In this document: positions 63,704 through 64,000 of the stretch, piece by piece
How the letters are laid out: each line of letters begins with the position of its first letter
Position numbering within the stretch: the first letter of the stretch is position 1
Assembly: GCA_019217005.1 (NCBI GenBank)
Contig: JAHBNG010000049.1
Span: 1-64,000, forward strand
DNA: 64,000 nucleotides
Direction of reading: 5' to 3'
Source: Chloroflexi bacterium TSY
GTDB lineage: Bacteria; Chloroflexota; Anaerolineae; Caldilineales; Caldilineaceae
Notes under the pieces: model-generated
Told to the model about the DNA's origin: nothing
Database searches by the model: none
Seen by the model: the letters and a program-made list of their open reading frames with translations, nothing else
Program-made: the position numbers and the translations under genes

Positions 63704-64000
63704 CTAGTTTATGCTTTTCCGGATCTGCGCGGCTAGTAAACGGGCACGTTCTGGTGCATCTCCCACATACTCTGTTGCATCAAGGAGATCAATCACCTGA
63801 GCTGCGTCAACATAGCGCGTGATACGCTCATCCACGGCTAGATTCTGGGCCAATGGATTGGGGGCGCCTTCTTGCAGTGCTTGCCAGGCGGTGAGGCTTT
63901 GCTCGCGAATGACTTCGTGTAGTATTTGGCGATCTCCCCCTGCCTTTACTGCCGCCATCAACACCCGTTCTGTAGCTGCAAAGACACCGTAGTCCCGTAG
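63704..64000 (-). CDS. purB: Adenylosuccinate lyase, C-terminal end only
   Basis: The frame is open to the window edge (99 codons visible). RDYGVFAATERVLMAAVKAG, DRQILHEVIREQSLTAWQAL and the C-terminal DATEYVGDAPERARLLAAQI match the last part of the PurB-type fumarase/aspartase family. The enzyme cleaves adenylosuccinate and SAICAR in purine synthesis. The signature loop and catalytic residues lie outside the window. Confidence 0.85.
   Translation of the reverse strand, partial: LRDYGVFAATERVLMAAVKAGGDRQILHEVIREQSLTAWQALQEGAPNPLAQNLAVDERITRYVDAAQVIDLLDATEYVGDAPERARLLAAQIRKSIN

Overview
The window looks like a chromosomal segment of a Chloroflexota bacterium, probably an Anaerolineae/Caldilineae-type filamentous lineage. 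This is inference from gene content: several Thr/Pro-linker (TPTPT) SH3b lipoproteins, very large secreted beta-rich proteins with YLPLV-like motifs, a GT-C mannosyltransferase-like protein with a long C-terminal beta domain, DUF2207, and a glycogen cluster. Ordinary housekeeping genes (prenyl synthase, tatD, phosphohexomutase, hpt, rplY, glgB, purB) alternate with accessory surface proteins and a dense population of small mobile repeats. I saw no tRNA, rRNA or CRISPR array.

Layout. 1-933: the C-terminally cut GT2 glycosyltransferase. 1.5-6 kb: a secreted DUF1566/pyruvate-phosphate-dikinase-like protein broken by frameshifts. 6-10 kb (minus): prenyl synthase, TatD, phosphohexomutase. 10-15.3 kb (minus): SPFH, coiled-coil, zinc-ribbon membrane protein and DUF2207 genes. 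15.5-17.2 kb: a GH99-like/SH3b gene destroyed by a 155-bp repeat. 17.5-20.7 kb: hpt, LysM-M23 peptidase, rplY, beta-repeat membrane protein. 21.5-28.4 kb: a lipoprotein, then (minus) a giant thrombospondin-type-3 surface protein ending in a PD-(D/E)XK-like domain, with a tiny overlapping downstream ORF and a decayed cassette copy, which resembles a polymorphic toxin/immunity locus. 28.6-31 kb: a mobile element with two tyrosine recombinases. 32.7-38.2 kb: two lipoproteins and a GT-C enzyme. 39-42.5 kb: FGGY kinase and ThDP enzyme. 44-55 kb: beta-propeller protein, glycogen synthase-like, ThiF-like, GlgB, a frameshifted response regulator/kinase, ABC ATPase. 55-60.4 kb: a giant RCC1/InlB-repeat protein with a caspase-like peptidase. 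60.5-64 kb (minus): two metallophosphoesterases, an RlmM-like methyltransferase, purB end.

The most striking system is the tyrosine-recombinase element at 28648-30755 and its six non-autonomous relatives, each exactly 143 bp. All share the end ATTACACGCAGTAG, and each copy sits in a small palindromic site of the form GRCGTT/GCATT-AGAG-AACGCC/AATGC. The 4-bp centre appears at both junctions. Empty versions of that site are visible beside several copies. The sites themselves lie in inverted pairs inside older hairpin repeats, one of which has its own 8-bp target duplication. A second family of 155-bp elements with 8-bp target duplications has inserted at the start codons of two genes and has apparently split ribosome binding sites from their start codons.

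Several large genes carry single-base frameshifts, some at homopolymers. Assembly error and true decay cannot be separated from sequence alone.
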